Notes: generated from the letters alone by a model not told the origin. A stretch of 64,000 bases of DNA from Microbacterium sp. H83 (GCF_001650405.1 NZ_LWCU01000008.1:667-64666); one strand, 5' to 3'. Positions 24,244-32,200 are shown, counted from the first letter of the stretch. Numbers and translations are program-made.

Positions 24244-24645
24244 TCAGGCCGCCGCTGTCATCATCGTCTTGACGGCCATGCAGGCGTCCATGCAGTCCTT
24301 GCAGGCCTGAGCGCACATCCGACAGATCTCGCTGTGGTCGGCGTGCTCCATGCACGCGTCCATGCACAGCTGGCACATCGCGATGCAGGCGTCGAGCATG
24401 GCCATCATGGTGGCCGGCGTCATGCCCTGCATCCGCATCATCGAGCGCATCATGGTGTGGCACATGTCGGCGCAGTTCATGCAGGCCGGCGCGCAGTCCA
24501 TCAGCTGCGTCGAGCAGACGGTGCATGCCTGCTCGCAGGCCGCGCACGCGTCCATGCAGGCCTGCATGACAGCCATGTCCATCATCGCCATGTCGGGCAT
24601 CGACTCCATGCTCTTCGACATGGCGCCCATCATCATCGAGTCCAT
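24244..24645 (-). CDS. Met/Cys-rich four-helix-bundle copper-binding protein (Csp type)
   Basis: A 133-residue protein with about 18 cysteines and about 33 methionines, arranged in CxxxC and CxxC repeats along four predicted helices. This is the pattern of Csp copper-storage proteins (DUF326-like), which fill a four-helix bundle with Cu(I) thiolates. No signal peptide is visible, so it is probably cytosolic like Csp3. The first 28 residues are unusually Met-rich (12 Met) and precede the first Cys helix. No copper transporter or CsoR-type gene is adjacent. The gene is convergent with the small unknown gene (6 bases between stops). Confidence 0.9.
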   Translation of the reverse strand: MDSMMMGAMSKSMESMPDMAMMDMAVMQACMDACAACEQACTVCSTQLMDCAPACMNCADMCHTMMRSMMRMQGMTPATMMAMLDACIAMCQLCMDACMEHADHSEICRMCAQACKDCMDACMAVKTMMTAAA

Positions 24646-24798
24646 CGCACACCGCTTTCGTCATCGGACCCGAGAGGATCCGGCCGAGGAGGAGCGGGCA
24701 GGACCACCCGCCTGACGCCAGGGTAACCCGGGAATCGCGCGGCGTCGACGGTCGATCCGACCTGTCACGAGTCCCCGCCGTTGTCAATCCCGTGGCCG

Positions 24799-24823
24799 GT
24801 TTCCGGGCCCCGTGCGAGGGTGG
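24799..24823 (+). promoter_or_regulatory. possible SigB-type stress promoter for csbD
   Basis: GTTT (24799-24802), 15 bases, then GGGTGG (24818-24823) fits the actinobacterial and Bacillus SigB pattern GTTT-N14-17-GGGTAT with two mismatches. It ends 36 bases before the CsbD start at 24859. CsbD was named as a SigB-controlled stress protein, which agrees with the assignment. Confidence 0.5.
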
Positions 24824-24858
24824 GACTCCCATTGATCGACTGATGAGAGGACAGGCAC

Positions 24859-25065
24859 ATGAGTGCAGGAGACGACATCAAGAACAACGCCGAGAAGCTG
24901 GGCGGGAAGATCAAGGAAGGCGTCGGAAAGGCGACCGACAACGAGCGCCTCGAGGCCGAGGGTCACGCCGACCAGACCAAGGCGTCGGCGAAGCAGGCCG
25001 GCGAGAACGTCAAGGACGCCGCGAAGACCGCCGGCGAGAGCCTTCGGGACGGCTTCAAGGAGTGA
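24859..25065 (+). CDS. CsbD-family stress protein
   Basis: A 68-residue, highly charged hydrophilic protein. The family pattern is clear: DDIKNNAEKLGGKIKEGVGK, then TDNERLEAEGHADQ and a Lys/Ala-rich tail with KDAAKTAGESLRDGF. Its biochemical function is unknown; in other bacteria it is induced by general stress. The ATG follows GAGAGGACAGG. A SigB-like promoter lies upstream and a strong hairpin downstream, so it is a single-gene transcript. Frame-shifted ORFs of similar length are shadows. Confidence 0.92.
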   Translation: MSAGDDIKNNAEKLGGKIKEGVGKATDNERLEAEGHADQTKASAKQAGENVKDAAKTAGESLRDGFKE

Positions 25066-25072
25066 CGGCTGA

Positions 25073-25106
25073 AGGGGTGAGGCCCGCCAGGGTGGGTCTC
25101 ACCCCT
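25073..25106. terminator. bidirectional terminator hairpin
   Basis: AGGGGTGAG (25073-25081) pairs perfectly with CTCACCCCT (25098-25106), with a further short inner stem. It lies between the convergent csbD gene (ends 25065) and the small membrane protein gene (ends 25111). Confidence 0.8.
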
Positions 25107-25110
25107 CGGA

Positions 25111-25275
25111 TCAGCGGGTGCGGTTGCCCGAGATCGAGCGGATCAACCACGCGATCACGGCGATAGCCAGCAGCACCAGGCCGACCCACAGCAGGAACTG
25201 CAGGGACTGCACGAGTCCGCCCGTGATCGCAAGGATGATCGCGATCACGATGACGATGATCAGAAGGATGTTCAT
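25111..25275 (-). CDS. 54-residue membrane protein
   Basis: A short protein made of two hydrophobic helices (NILLIIVIVIAIILAITGGL and LQFLLWVGLVLLAIAVIAWL) with a charged tail (RSISGNRTR). ATG 25275 has GAAGGG upstream. Small two-helix membrane proteins of this sort are common next to CsbD-like stress genes in actinobacteria. The function is unknown. The longer frame to 25488 runs into the promoter region and is not supported. Confidence 0.75.
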   Translation of the reverse strand: MNILLIIVIVIAIILAITGGLVQSLQFLLWVGLVLLAIAVIAWLIRSISGNRTR

Positions 25276-25390
25276 CGGTCTTTCCCTTCTTCGGGGCGCG
25301 GCGCGCCCATCTACGGTCAACCTAGACCCGGGAGCGCCAGCTCCGCAGGGGCTTGACGCGAGGCTTCCGCCCGTGTGAGAGGAGCAGGAC

Positions 25391-25657
25391 ATGCCAGGAC
25401 GCAGGAACAACTCCCTGAAGGATCCGGAGTTGTACGAAGAGCTCCGCGACGACGGGGCCTCGAAGGAGAAGGCGGCGCGCATCTCCAACGCCGCCGCGCG
25501 CGACGGTCGGAGCGCCGTCGGGAAGCGCGGGGGCGAGCACGGCGACTACGAGGACTGGACCGTCGCCGAGCTGCGCACGCGCGCGAAGGAGATCGGTCTC
25601 ACCGGCTACAGCGGCAAGCGCAAGGCCGAGCTCATCTCCGCTCTACGGAACCACTAG
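25391..25657 (+). CDS. small basic protein with Rho_N/SAP-like C-terminal motif
   Basis: An 88-residue protein. The N-terminal half (NNSLKDPELYEELRDDGASK, then EKAARISNAAARDGRSAVG) is the pattern of short plant- and bacteria-type proteins annotated as DUF7218. The C-terminal 30 residues (WTVAELRTRAKEIGLTGYSG, then KRKAELISALRNH) form a Rho N-terminal/SAP-like helix-extended-loop-helix that can bind nucleic acid. ATG 25391 has GAGGAGCAGG upstream. The role is not known. The stop is 10 bases before the next gene, so the two may be cotranscribed. Confidence 0.82.
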   Translation: MPGRRNNSLKDPELYEELRDDGASKEKAARISNAAARDGRSAVGKRGGEHGDYEDWTVAELRTRAKEIGLTGYSGKRKAELISALRNH

Positions 25658-25667
25658 GCCGCCGTCT

Positions 25668-26741
25668 GTGGCCCGGTTCGGCATCGAGGAGGAGTTCGTC
25701 CTCCTCGACCAGACGTCGCTCGTCCCGCTGGCCCTGAGGCCGGAGGCGCACGCCGGGGTCATCGGCGAGCACGCGGGGGGCCGCATCTTCCCCGAGTACC
25801 TGATGTGCCAGCTCGAGACCGCGACGGCGCCGCTGCGCACCATGACGGAGGCCGCCGAGCAGGTGCGCGCGCTGCGTCGGCGCGTGTCCGACCACGTCGC
25901 GTCGGACGGCGGGATCGCCGCGTCGACCGGCACCCCGTTCATCGCGCCGGAGCGCGTCGACCTGGCGCCGTCGGAGCACTACGTCGTCGTCGCGGAGCTG
26001 CTCGGCGAGATCACGCGCGAGCATCAGGCGAACGGCCTGCACATCCACGTGGAGGTGCCGGACGACGAGGAGCGCGTCCGCGCGCTCAACCGCGTCCGCG
26101 GATGGATGCCGGCGCTGCTCGGCCTGATGGGCAACGCTCCCTTCTCGCACGGCCGCGACTCCGGGTTCGCCAGCTGGCGCAGCATCCTGATCCGACGCCT
26201 GTCGACCTGCTGGACCCCGCCGCGTCTCGCCGACTTCTCCGACTACCGGGACCGGGTCGCCCGGCTCGTCGAGGTCGGCCTGATCTCCGAGGCGAGCTCG
26301 CTGGGGTGGACGGTGCGGCTCGCCGAGCGCTATCCGACCGTCGAGGTGCGTGTGCTCGACGCGCAGCTCACCGTCGAGGAGACGCTGCTCGGGGTCGCCC
26401 TGACCCGCGCGCTCGTGCTGAGCGACGACCTCGGGGGCCTGCCGGACATGGGACTCGACGCGATCGACGCCTCGCTGTGGACCGCCGCGCGCCGCGGACC
26501 CGACGCCCTCATCCTCGATCCCACCAGCGGAGAGGTCGCCTCGGTGCAGGACGTGGTCGACCGGATGCGGGAGCGCCTCCGACCGGTGCTGGAGGAGCTC
26601 GGCGACGACGACCTGGTGACCGAGGGGATCGCACGACTGCGCGCCGACGGCACCGGAGCGCAGCGGCAGCTCCGCGCGCACGCCGAGCGCGGAGTGGACG
26701 GCCTCCGCGACCTCTATCGCGCCGGCACCGCATCCGCCTGA
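25668..26741 (+). CDS. YbdK-type carboxylate-amine ligase (GCS2 family)
   Basis: A 357-residue ATP-dependent ligase related to glutamate-cysteine ligase 2. The N-terminus FGIEEEFVLLD is the family signature that binds ATP/metal, ANGLHIHVEVPDDEERVR near residue 123 is the second block and SSLGWTVRLAERYPTVEVRV near 205 the third. YbdK proteins have weak glutamate-cysteine ligase activity and many members have unknown substrates. The start is GTG 25668. Length is typical (about 370). The gene follows the Rho_N-like protein by 10 bases. Confidence 0.88.
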   Translation: MARFGIEEEFVLLDQTSLVPLALRPEAHAGVIGEHAGGRIFPEYLMCQLETATAPLRTMTEAAEQVRALRRRVSDHVASDGGIAASTGTPFIAPERVDLAPSEHYVVVAELLGEITREHQANGLHIHVEVPDDEERVRALNRVRGWMPALLGLMGNAPFSHGRDSGFASWRSILIRRLSTCWTPPRLADFSDYRDRVARLVEVGLISEASSLGWTVRLAERYPTVEVRVLDAQLTVEETLLGVALTRALVLSDDLGGLPDMGLDAIDASLWTAARRGPDALILDPTSGEVASVQDVVDRMRERLRPVLEELGDDDLVTEGIARLRADGTGAQRQLRAHAERGVDGLRDLYRAGTASA

Positions 26742-26796
26742 CCCGATCCGGCCCCGCATCGCCCCGCACGCCGCCGGCCGGCAGTAGTGTCGCCCT

Positions 26797-28191
26797 GTGG
26801 CATCCTCTCGCTTCGCTCCTCTGCAGCGGCTCGTCATCTCGGTCGCCGTACTGGCCTCGTTCGTCACCTTCCTCGACGGCACGGTGGTCACCGTGGCGCT
26901 GCCCGCGATCAGCCGTGAGCTCGGCGGCGGCATCACGACGCAGCAGTGGGTCGTCGACGCGTACCTCATCACGCTGAGCGCGCTCATCCTGCTCGCGGGC
27001 TCGCTGTCCGACGCCTACGGCCGCGTGCTCGTGATGCGCGTGGGGCTCGTCGCGTTCGGCGTGGCGTCGATCGCGGTGGCGGCTGCGCCCGACCCGCTGA
27101 TCCTCATCATCGCCCGCGCCGCACAGGGGGCCGCGGGGGCGCTGCTCGTCCCGAGCTCGCTCGCGCTGATCACCGCCACGATGCGCGGCGACGTGCAGTC
27201 GCGCGCGATCGGCGTCTGGACGGCCTTCACCACCGGCGCGCAGCTCGTGGGACCGCTGCTGGGCGGTCTCTTCGTCGACTTCCTCTCCTGGCGACTCGTG
27301 TTCCTCATCAACGTGCTCCCCATCGCCGTGACGCTCGTGCTCCTCGGCCGGATGAAGCTGTCGGAGCGGCCGAGCGGCGTGCGCGTCGACTGGGTCAGCG
27401 GCATGCTGTGCGCGATCGGCCTGGGAGCGGTGGTGTTCGCGCTGATCGAGCAGCCCAACCTCGGCTGGTCGTCGCCCGCGATCTGGATGCCCGGCGTCGC
27501 CGGCGTGGTGCTGTTCGCCCTGTTCCTGGTGCGGCAGCAGCGCTCGGCCGCCCCTCTCATGCCGCTCTCGCTCTTCCGGGTGCGGGACTTCGCGTGGGGC
27601 AACCTCGCGACCCTGTTCGTCTACGCGGCGCTCTCGCTGAACGGCTTCGTGATCGGCGTCTACCTGCAGCAGGGAGCCGGCCTCTCGGCCACGGCCGCGG
27701 GACTCGCGAGCCTGCCCATGACCATCCTCATGATCCTCGTGAGCTCGCGCGCCGGCTCGTGGGCCGGACGCTACGGGCCGCGCATCTTCATGACCGTGGG
27801 CCCGCTGGTGATGGCGGCCGGCGCCGTCATGCTGCTGCTCGTCAGCGAGGACTTCGACTACTGGTGGCAGGTGCTGCCGGCCATGATCGTGATGGGTCTC
27901 GGCCTCTCGCTCACGGTGGCCCCGCTGACGTCGGCGATCCTCGGGGCGATCGACGAGTCGCGCTCCGGCATCGCCTCGGCCGTCAACAACGCGGTCTCCC
28001 GCGTCGCCGGGCTGCTCGTCGTCGCGATGCTGTCGACCATCATCGGCGGCACACTCGACCTCGCCGGCTTCCACAACGCGGCGTGGGTCACCGCCGCGCT
28101 GCTCGTGCTCGGCGGAGTGGTGTCGTGGATCGGCATCCGACGGAACCCCGCCGAGGAGGAGGCCCCGGCAGCCGTCGACGCTCCCCGTTGA
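26797..28191 (+). CDS. MFS transporter, DHA2 (14-helix) drug exporter type
   Basis: A 464-residue major facilitator. Helix 1 carries FVTFLDGTVVTVALPAI, the D-x-T-V-V-N-like signature of the DHA2/EmrB family, and GSLSDAYGRVLVMRVGL is the A-type loop between helices 2 and 3. About fourteen hydrophobic segments fit the length. Start is GTG 26797. The substrate is unknown; drug or metabolite efflux by proton antiport is expected. The gene is isolated between the ligase and the DUF899 gene with short gaps. Confidence 0.9.
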   Translation: MASSRFAPLQRLVISVAVLASFVTFLDGTVVTVALPAISRELGGGITTQQWVVDAYLITLSALILLAGSLSDAYGRVLVMRVGLVAFGVASIAVAAAPDPLILIIARAAQGAAGALLVPSSLALITATMRGDVQSRAIGVWTAFTTGAQLVGPLLGGLFVDFLSWRLVFLINVLPIAVTLVLLGRMKLSERPSGVRVDWVSGMLCAIGLGAVVFALIEQPNLGWSSPAIWMPGVAGVVLFALFLVRQQRSAAPLMPLSLFRVRDFAWGNLATLFVYAALSLNGFVIGVYLQQGAGLSATAAGLASLPMTILMILVSSRAGSWAGRYGPRIFMTVGPLVMAAGAVMLLLVSEDFDYWWQVLPAMIVMGLGLSLTVAPLTSAILGAIDESRSGIASAVNNAVSRVAGLLVVAMLSTIIGGTLDLAGFHNAAWVTAALLVLGGVVSWIGIRRNPAEEEAPAAVDAPR

Positions 28192-28264
28192 CGGTGTCGA
28201 AGGGCGGGCGCAGACTGAGGGCGACGTCTCGCCGACGCCGATCCCCTGACCGATGGAGGTCCCC

Positions 28265-28960
28265 GTGAGCACCACCTCGACCGCACTGCCGCCCGTCGTC
28301 GACGCCGAGACGTGGCGGCGCGAGCTCGCCGACCTGCGGGTGCGCGAGAAGGCCGCGACGCGCGAGCTCGACGCGATCGCCGCGCAGCGTCGACGCCTCC
28401 CGATGGTCGAGCTGCCGGACTACACGCTCATCGGCGCCGAAGGTCCGGTGCGCCTGGCCGAGATGTTCGACGGGCACCCGCAGCTCATCGTCTACAACCA
28501 CATGTGGTCGGACGGCAGCGAGTGGCAGTGCCCCGGATGCACCGGCTTCACGTCGCAGTTCACCCGCCTCGACGTGCTGGAGCGGTACTACGACGCCCGG
28601 TTCGTGATCGTGACGAACGGTCCGATCGACGAGGCTCTCGCCTACCGTGAGCGCGTGGGCAACCGCATGGCCTGGTTCTCGAGCGCCGACAGCTCGTTCG
28701 GCGCCGACATGGACGCAGGTCCGAACGAGGGGTTCGGCGTCAACGTCTTCCTGCGCGACGGCGACACGGTGTACCGCACGTGGCACACGAACGGACGCGG
28801 CACCGAGCGCCTCGGCCACCTGCAGGGGCTCGTCGACGTGCTGCCCTACGGCCGCCAGGAGGAGTGGGAGCAGTCGCCCGAGGGCTGGCCCCAGCATCCG
28901 ACCTATGCGCAGGGCATGGGGTCGAAGGAGATCGCGGAGCTCTACGGGGCACGATCCTGA
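28265..28960 (+). CDS. DUF899 thioredoxin-like protein
   Basis: A 231-residue protein of the DUF899 family, which has a thioredoxin-like fold. The N-terminal helix (LADLRVREKAATRELDAIAA) and the QCPGCTGFTSQF motif near residue 92, with a CxxC pair, are diagnostic, as is VYRTWHTNGRGTERLG near 170. GTG 28265 has GGAGG five bases upstream; a start at 28253 is less supported. The biochemical role is unknown. The stop overlaps the start region of the next gene. Confidence 0.88.
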   Translation: MSTTSTALPPVVDAETWRRELADLRVREKAATRELDAIAAQRRRLPMVELPDYTLIGAEGPVRLAEMFDGHPQLIVYNHMWSDGSEWQCPGCTGFTSQFTRLDVLERYYDARFVIVTNGPIDEALAYRERVGNRMAWFSSADSSFGADMDAGPNEGFGVNVFLRDGDTVYRTWHTNGRGTERLGHLQGLVDVLPYGRQEEWEQSPEGWPQHPTYAQGMGSKEIAELYGARS

Positions 28961-29805
28961 GGCGCGGAGCCGGCCGCGCGACCGGCTCCCTCTCCGCGTC
29001 CGCCGCCGCCCTCGTCGCCGGGATGCTGCTCGCGGTCGCCGCCCTGTCCGGCTGCGCCGCGACGGATGTCGCCGACCCGGCCATCGCTCTCCCCCCAGCG
29101 GGAGCGACGCCCGACTACCAGCTCGGCGGCGCGTACGAGCCGGCCGACGGCGTGGGCATCGTGGGCCGGGACCGGTCGGACGCCCCTGCCGACGGTCTCT
29201 ATTCGATCTGCTACGTCAACGGCTTCCAGACCCAGCCGGGCGAGCTGCAGGACTGGGACGGCGACCTGCTGCTGCAGAGCGGCGGCGCACCCGTGTTCGA
29301 TCCCGACTGGCCCGACGAGGCGCTCCTCGACACCTCGACGGCGGAGCGCCGCGACCGCATCGCGGCGAGGATCGGCGACGCGATCGACGGCTGCGCGGAC
29401 GCCGGCTTCGACGCGGTCGAGTTCGACAACCTCGACTCGTACACCCGCTCCGACGGCGCGCTGACGCTCGACGACAACCTCGCCCTCGCTGAAGCCCTCG
29501 TCGCCGTCGCGCACGGCGCGGGCCTCGCCGCCGGGCAGAAGAACGCGGCGGAGGACGCCGTCGAGCTGCACGATCGAGCGGGATTCGACTTCGCCGTGGT
29601 CGAGGAGTGCGCCGCCTACGAGGAGTGTGCGGCGTACACCGAGGTCTACGGCGATGCGGTGGTCGACATCGAGTACACCGACGAGCTGCCCCGCCCGTTC
29701 GCGGAGATGTGCGCCGACGACGACGCCCCGGCATCCATGGTGCTGCGCGATCGCGACCTCCTCACGCCCGACGACCCCGGCCACGTGTTCGAGGCGTGCC
29801 GGTGA
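28957..29805 (+). CDS. GH114-like (endo-alpha-1,4-polygalactosaminidase family) lipoprotein
   Basis: A secreted lipoprotein with a TIM-barrel GH114/TM1410-like domain: SICYVNGFQT near the start, a FDAVEFDNLDSYTRSDG block carrying acidic catalytic candidates, AGQKNAAEDAVEL and FAVVEECAAYEEC. The signal peptide ends LAVAALSGC (lipobox). There is no ATG or GTG at a sensible place: the only start consistent with a short basic N-region (LRRGAGRATG) is CTG 28957, which overlaps the upstream stop as CTGA. An ATG at 29023 would leave only nine residues before the lipobox Cys. The boundary is therefore uncertain, while the domain is clear. Substrate is probably a galactosamine-containing polysaccharide. 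Confidence 0.72.
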   Translation: MRRGAGRATGSLSASAAALVAGMLLAVAALSGCAATDVADPAIALPPAGATPDYQLGGAYEPADGVGIVGRDRSDAPADGLYSICYVNGFQTQPGELQDWDGDLLLQSGGAPVFDPDWPDEALLDTSTAERRDRIAARIGDAIDGCADAGFDAVEFDNLDSYTRSDGALTLDDNLALAEALVAVAHGAGLAAGQKNAAEDAVELHDRAGFDFAVVEECAAYEECAAYTEVYGDAVVDIEYTDELPRPFAEMCADDDAPASMVLRDRDLLTPDDPGHVFEACR

Positions 29806-29898
29806 CGGGCGGAGCCCGCTCGCTGTCTATCAACACCCTCGCGTCGAGCTGGTCGTCGAAGTGCTACTGCTCCACGGACATTCAGGTATGGGGGAAGC

Positions 29899-30233
29899 CT
29901 GATCGAGAAAGCAGGGCGGCTTGCGCTCTTCACTGCGGGAGCACTTGCGATGATGCTCGCCCTCCCCGCGACTGCGGCGTCGGCGCAGACCATGCCCCGG
30001 GTCATCGTGTCCTCGAGCTGGAGCACTCACATCCAGAACATCGGGTGGCGCTCGACGTCGCAGAGCACCGATCTCGTGAGCGGTTCGAACAAGCTCAACT
30101 TCACTGTGGGAACGGAGGGGCCGGAAGAGGACTCGCGATCGAAGCCGTTCGCGTGACTCTCGAACTGCCGAATCTCAATTACGTGTACGACGCCGTAGTG
30201 AACGGCGACTGCCAGCTCGCCGGGACCTGCTGA
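29899..30233 (+). pseudogene. decayed or frameshifted small secreted protein gene
   Basis: From 29899 a frame encodes a good signal peptide (IEKAGRLALFTAGALAMMLA, then LPATAASAQ) and about 45 further residues, stopping at 30156. A second frame, shifted by one base, continues with coding-like sequence (VTLELPNLNYVYDAVVNGDC) and stops at 30233. Joined near 30120 they would give a secreted protein of about 110 residues. There is no ATG or GTG at the expected place; CTG 29899 follows GGGGGAAG. The missing start plus the frame change suggest decay, though a sequencing error or an unusual start cannot be excluded. Confidence 0.45.
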
Positions 30234-30273
30234 GGTCGTCCGCACCGCTCCCGCCGTCCTAGCCACCCCGGCG

Positions 30274-30302
30274 GCACGGGTCAACAGCATTGCGACCCGT
30301 GC
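30274..30302 (+). terminator. hairpin in front of the binding-protein/CDF operon
   Basis: GCACGGGTC (30274-30282) pairs perfectly with GACCCGTGC (30294-30302). It follows the decayed gene and ends three bases before GGGAGGGG, a ribosome-binding-like stretch for the GTG at 30326. It may be a terminator for the upstream region or a leader hairpin. Confidence 0.5.
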
Positions 30303-30325
30303 ACGGGAGGGGCCAGCATGGCGTC

Positions 30326-30814
30326 GTGAACGCATCGAGGAACCGCCGGCGCCGACGACTGTCCGGCATCGCGGCCGCCGTCACCCTCTCCGCGACCCTG
30401 GCGGGGTGCGGGCTGACGATCCCGTCCGACCCCGAGGGCACTCTGCAGACCGTCTCCGGCGGCGAGCTGCGGGTCGGAGTGTCGCCCGACCCCGGCCTCG
30501 TCTCGCGCGACGATCCGCCCACCGGCAGCATCCCCGACCTCGTGACCGGATTCTCGGACAGCCTCGACGCCGACGTCGAGTGGACGATCGGCTCGGAGGA
30601 GACGCTGGTGGGGATGCTGGAGCGCGGCGACCTCGATCTCGTGGCCGGAGGCATCACCGACCAGACGCCGTGGCTCGACAAGGCCGGCGTCAGCCGCGGA
30701 TACACCGGCATCGACGGCGCGGACGGGCGCATCCTGGTCATGCTCGTGCCGCTCGGCGAGAACGCCTTCCTCAGCGCGCTCGAACGCCATCTCGACGAGG
30801 AGGTGGGCTCGTGA
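30326..30814 (+). CDS. short SBP_bac_3-like lipoprotein, single-lobe form
   Basis: A 162-residue lipoprotein: basic N-terminus, hydrophobic stretch and lipobox LAGC near residue 28. The rest resembles lobe I of family 3 solute-binding proteins: GELRVGVSPDPG, GSIPDLVTGFSDSL, VGMLERGDLDLVAGGITDQT. It then passes directly to a typical final segment (VPLGENAFLSALERHLDEE). The second lobe (about 90 residues) is absent, so it cannot form a normal two-lobe clamp. Its stop overlaps the GTG of the CDF-like transporter by GTGA, so the two proteins are translationally coupled. GTG 30326 is chosen for the signal peptide. Function unknown; a ligand- or metal-sensing partner for the transporter is possible. 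Confidence 0.75.
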   Translation: MNASRNRRRRRLSGIAAAVTLSATLAGCGLTIPSDPEGTLQTVSGGELRVGVSPDPGLVSRDDPPTGSIPDLVTGFSDSLDADVEWTIGSEETLVGMLERGDLDLVAGGITDQTPWLDKAGVSRGYTGIDGADGRILVMLVPLGENAFLSALERHLDEEVGS

Positions 30815-31794
30815 GCACCGTCGATCGGATCGGACGGACGGAGCTCCCCGACGAGCAGAGGGCGGCCCTGCGCGGGGCCGTGCGCTGGGAGTGGTTCACG
30901 ATCGCGTACACCTCGGTCACGATCGCCGTGATCGCGCTCGTGGTCGGCAACTCCCAGGCGATGCGGACGGCGTGGATCGAGGACATGCTGTCGCTGATCC
31001 CGCAGATCGCCTTCCTCGTGGCGCTGCTGTTCGTGCGGCGGCGACCGACGGTCAAGCGTCCGTACGGGCTCCATCGCGCCATGGGCGTCGGCCACCTCGT
31101 CGCGGGCGTGGCGCTGCTCGCCGTCGGCCTCAACCTCGCCCGCGAGTCCGTCGTCGGACTCGTCTCGGGCGAGCATCCGACGATCGGCACGGTGGTGCTC
31201 TTCGGTCAGACCGTCTGGCTCGGCTGGCTCATGGTGGCGGTGATGGCGGTCGTGATCGTGGGTCCGGTCTTCCTCTACGGCCCCGCGAAGTCGAAGCTCG
31301 CCCCGATCCTGCACAACAAGCTGCTCTACGCGGACGCCGACATGGCGAAGGCCGACTGGCAGACGACGGTCGCGTCGATCATCGGCGTGCTGGGCGTCGG
31401 CGCCGGCGTGTGGTGGCTCGATGGCGCCGCGGCCCTGTTCATCTCGCTCGGCATCATCTGGGACGGCGCGCGCAACACGAAGACCGCCGTCATCGACCTC
31501 ATGGATCAGCGTGCGCGGACGTACGACAGCACGCACCCGCATCCGCTCGCCGGCGACATCCTGTCGACCATGCGTTCGCGGCCGTGGGTGAAGGAGGCCT
31601 CGGTGCGGATGCGCGATCAGGGCCAGGTGTTCCACATCGAGGCGTTCGTCGTGCCGCGTCGGGATCGCGTCTCGCTCGCCGAGACGGCCGACCTCGCCGC
31701 CCGGATCTCGGACCTCGACTGGAAGGTGCAGGAGGTCGTGATCGTCCCGACGGACCGGCTGCCCGAGGGCACCGACACGGACGGACGCGCCTGA
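30811..31794 (+). CDS. cation-diffusion-facilitator-like transporter
   Basis: A 327-residue membrane protein with about six helices and a C-terminal cytoplasmic domain (from about 230: WVKEASVRMRDQGQVFHIEA) in the CDF layout. By eye, the metal-site residues differ from the usual HxxxD pairs: the helix 2 block reads WIEDMLSLIPQ and the helix 5 block ADADMAKADWQTT, so expected His residues are replaced by Asp or Met. The start is GTG 30811, overlapping the upstream lipoprotein stop. It probably exports a divalent cation, but the altered site leaves the ion open. A strong terminator hairpin follows. Confidence 0.82.
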   Translation: MSTVDRIGRTELPDEQRAALRGAVRWEWFTIAYTSVTIAVIALVVGNSQAMRTAWIEDMLSLIPQIAFLVALLFVRRRPTVKRPYGLHRAMGVGHLVAGVALLAVGLNLARESVVGLVSGEHPTIGTVVLFGQTVWLGWLMVAVMAVVIVGPVFLYGPAKSKLAPILHNKLLYADADMAKADWQTTVASIIGVLGVGAGVWWLDGAAALFISLGIIWDGARNTKTAVIDLMDQRARTYDSTHPHPLAGDILSTMRSRPWVKEASVRMRDQGQVFHIEAFVVPRRDRVSLAETADLAARISDLDWKVQEVVIVPTDRLPEGTDTDGRA

Positions 31795-31818
31795 CGGTCG
31801 ACCTCCGGACACGGGCGA

Positions 31819-31861
31819 CGCCCACCGCACCAGGAAAAGGGGGGAATCCGTGCGGCGGGCG
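31819..31861 (+). terminator. terminator after the CDF-like gene
   Basis: CGCCCACCGCAC (31819-31830) and GTGCGGCGGGCG (31850-31861) pair over 11 of 12 positions, enclosing a purine-rich loop. No T-tract follows, as is usual in high-GC actinobacteria. Confidence 0.7.
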
Positions 31862-31898
31862 CCGTGGTCGATCGCGGCTGCGGTCGACGGTCTCCGGG

Positions 31899-32099
31899 CT
31901 ACGCCAGGTCGTTGAGGTCGATCTTGTCGTCGTCCTCGTCGTCCGCATTCCTGCGGTTGTCCTCGGCCGGGCCCGTGGCGTCGCCGTCGTTCGCCACCGG
32001 GTCGTCCGACACCTGGCGACCGACGAGCTCATCCGGGATCATCGGCGTCTCGTCCGACGTCGACTGAGCGGGGTCCTGGGCGTTCTGCGGGTCTGACAT
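31899..32099 (-). CDS. small acidic, probably disordered protein
   Basis: A 66-residue, strongly acidic protein (MSDPQNAQDPAQSTSDETPM ... DDEDDDKIDLNDLA) without hydrophobic segments. ATG 32099 has GGAGGG seven bases upstream, which supports translation. A similar MSDP-starting acidic protein is encoded at 55048-55212. Both look like the small low-complexity proteins common in Microbacteriaceae. No function is known. Its 3' end faces the CDF gene across the terminator. Confidence 0.68.
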   Translation of the reverse strand: MSDPQNAQDPAQSTSDETPMIPDELVGRQVSDDPVANDGDATGPAEDNRRNADDEDDDKIDLNDLA

Positions 32100-32147
32100 G
32101 GAGTCTCCCTCCGTCGGTGTTCTCTGGGGTGCGCCCAGCTTCTCTCC

Positions 32148-32164
32148 CCCGTGCCGGGCACGGG
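32148..32164 (-). terminator. short hairpin downstream of the P450 gene
   Basis: CCCGTG-CCGGG-CACGGG forms a six-pair stem with a five-base loop. It lies between the end of the P450 gene (32201) and the start of the acidic small protein (32099), both on the minus strand, so it probably ends P450 transcription. Confidence 0.5.
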
Positions 32165-32200
32165 TGCCCCTTGACAGACTCGGGACCGTCTGGATGCCGC

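Noticed and set aside
30811..31794. Standard zinc CDF exporter (CzcD/ZitB)
   Set aside because: The expected HxxxD pairs are not found in helices 2 and 5, so the ion cannot be assigned.
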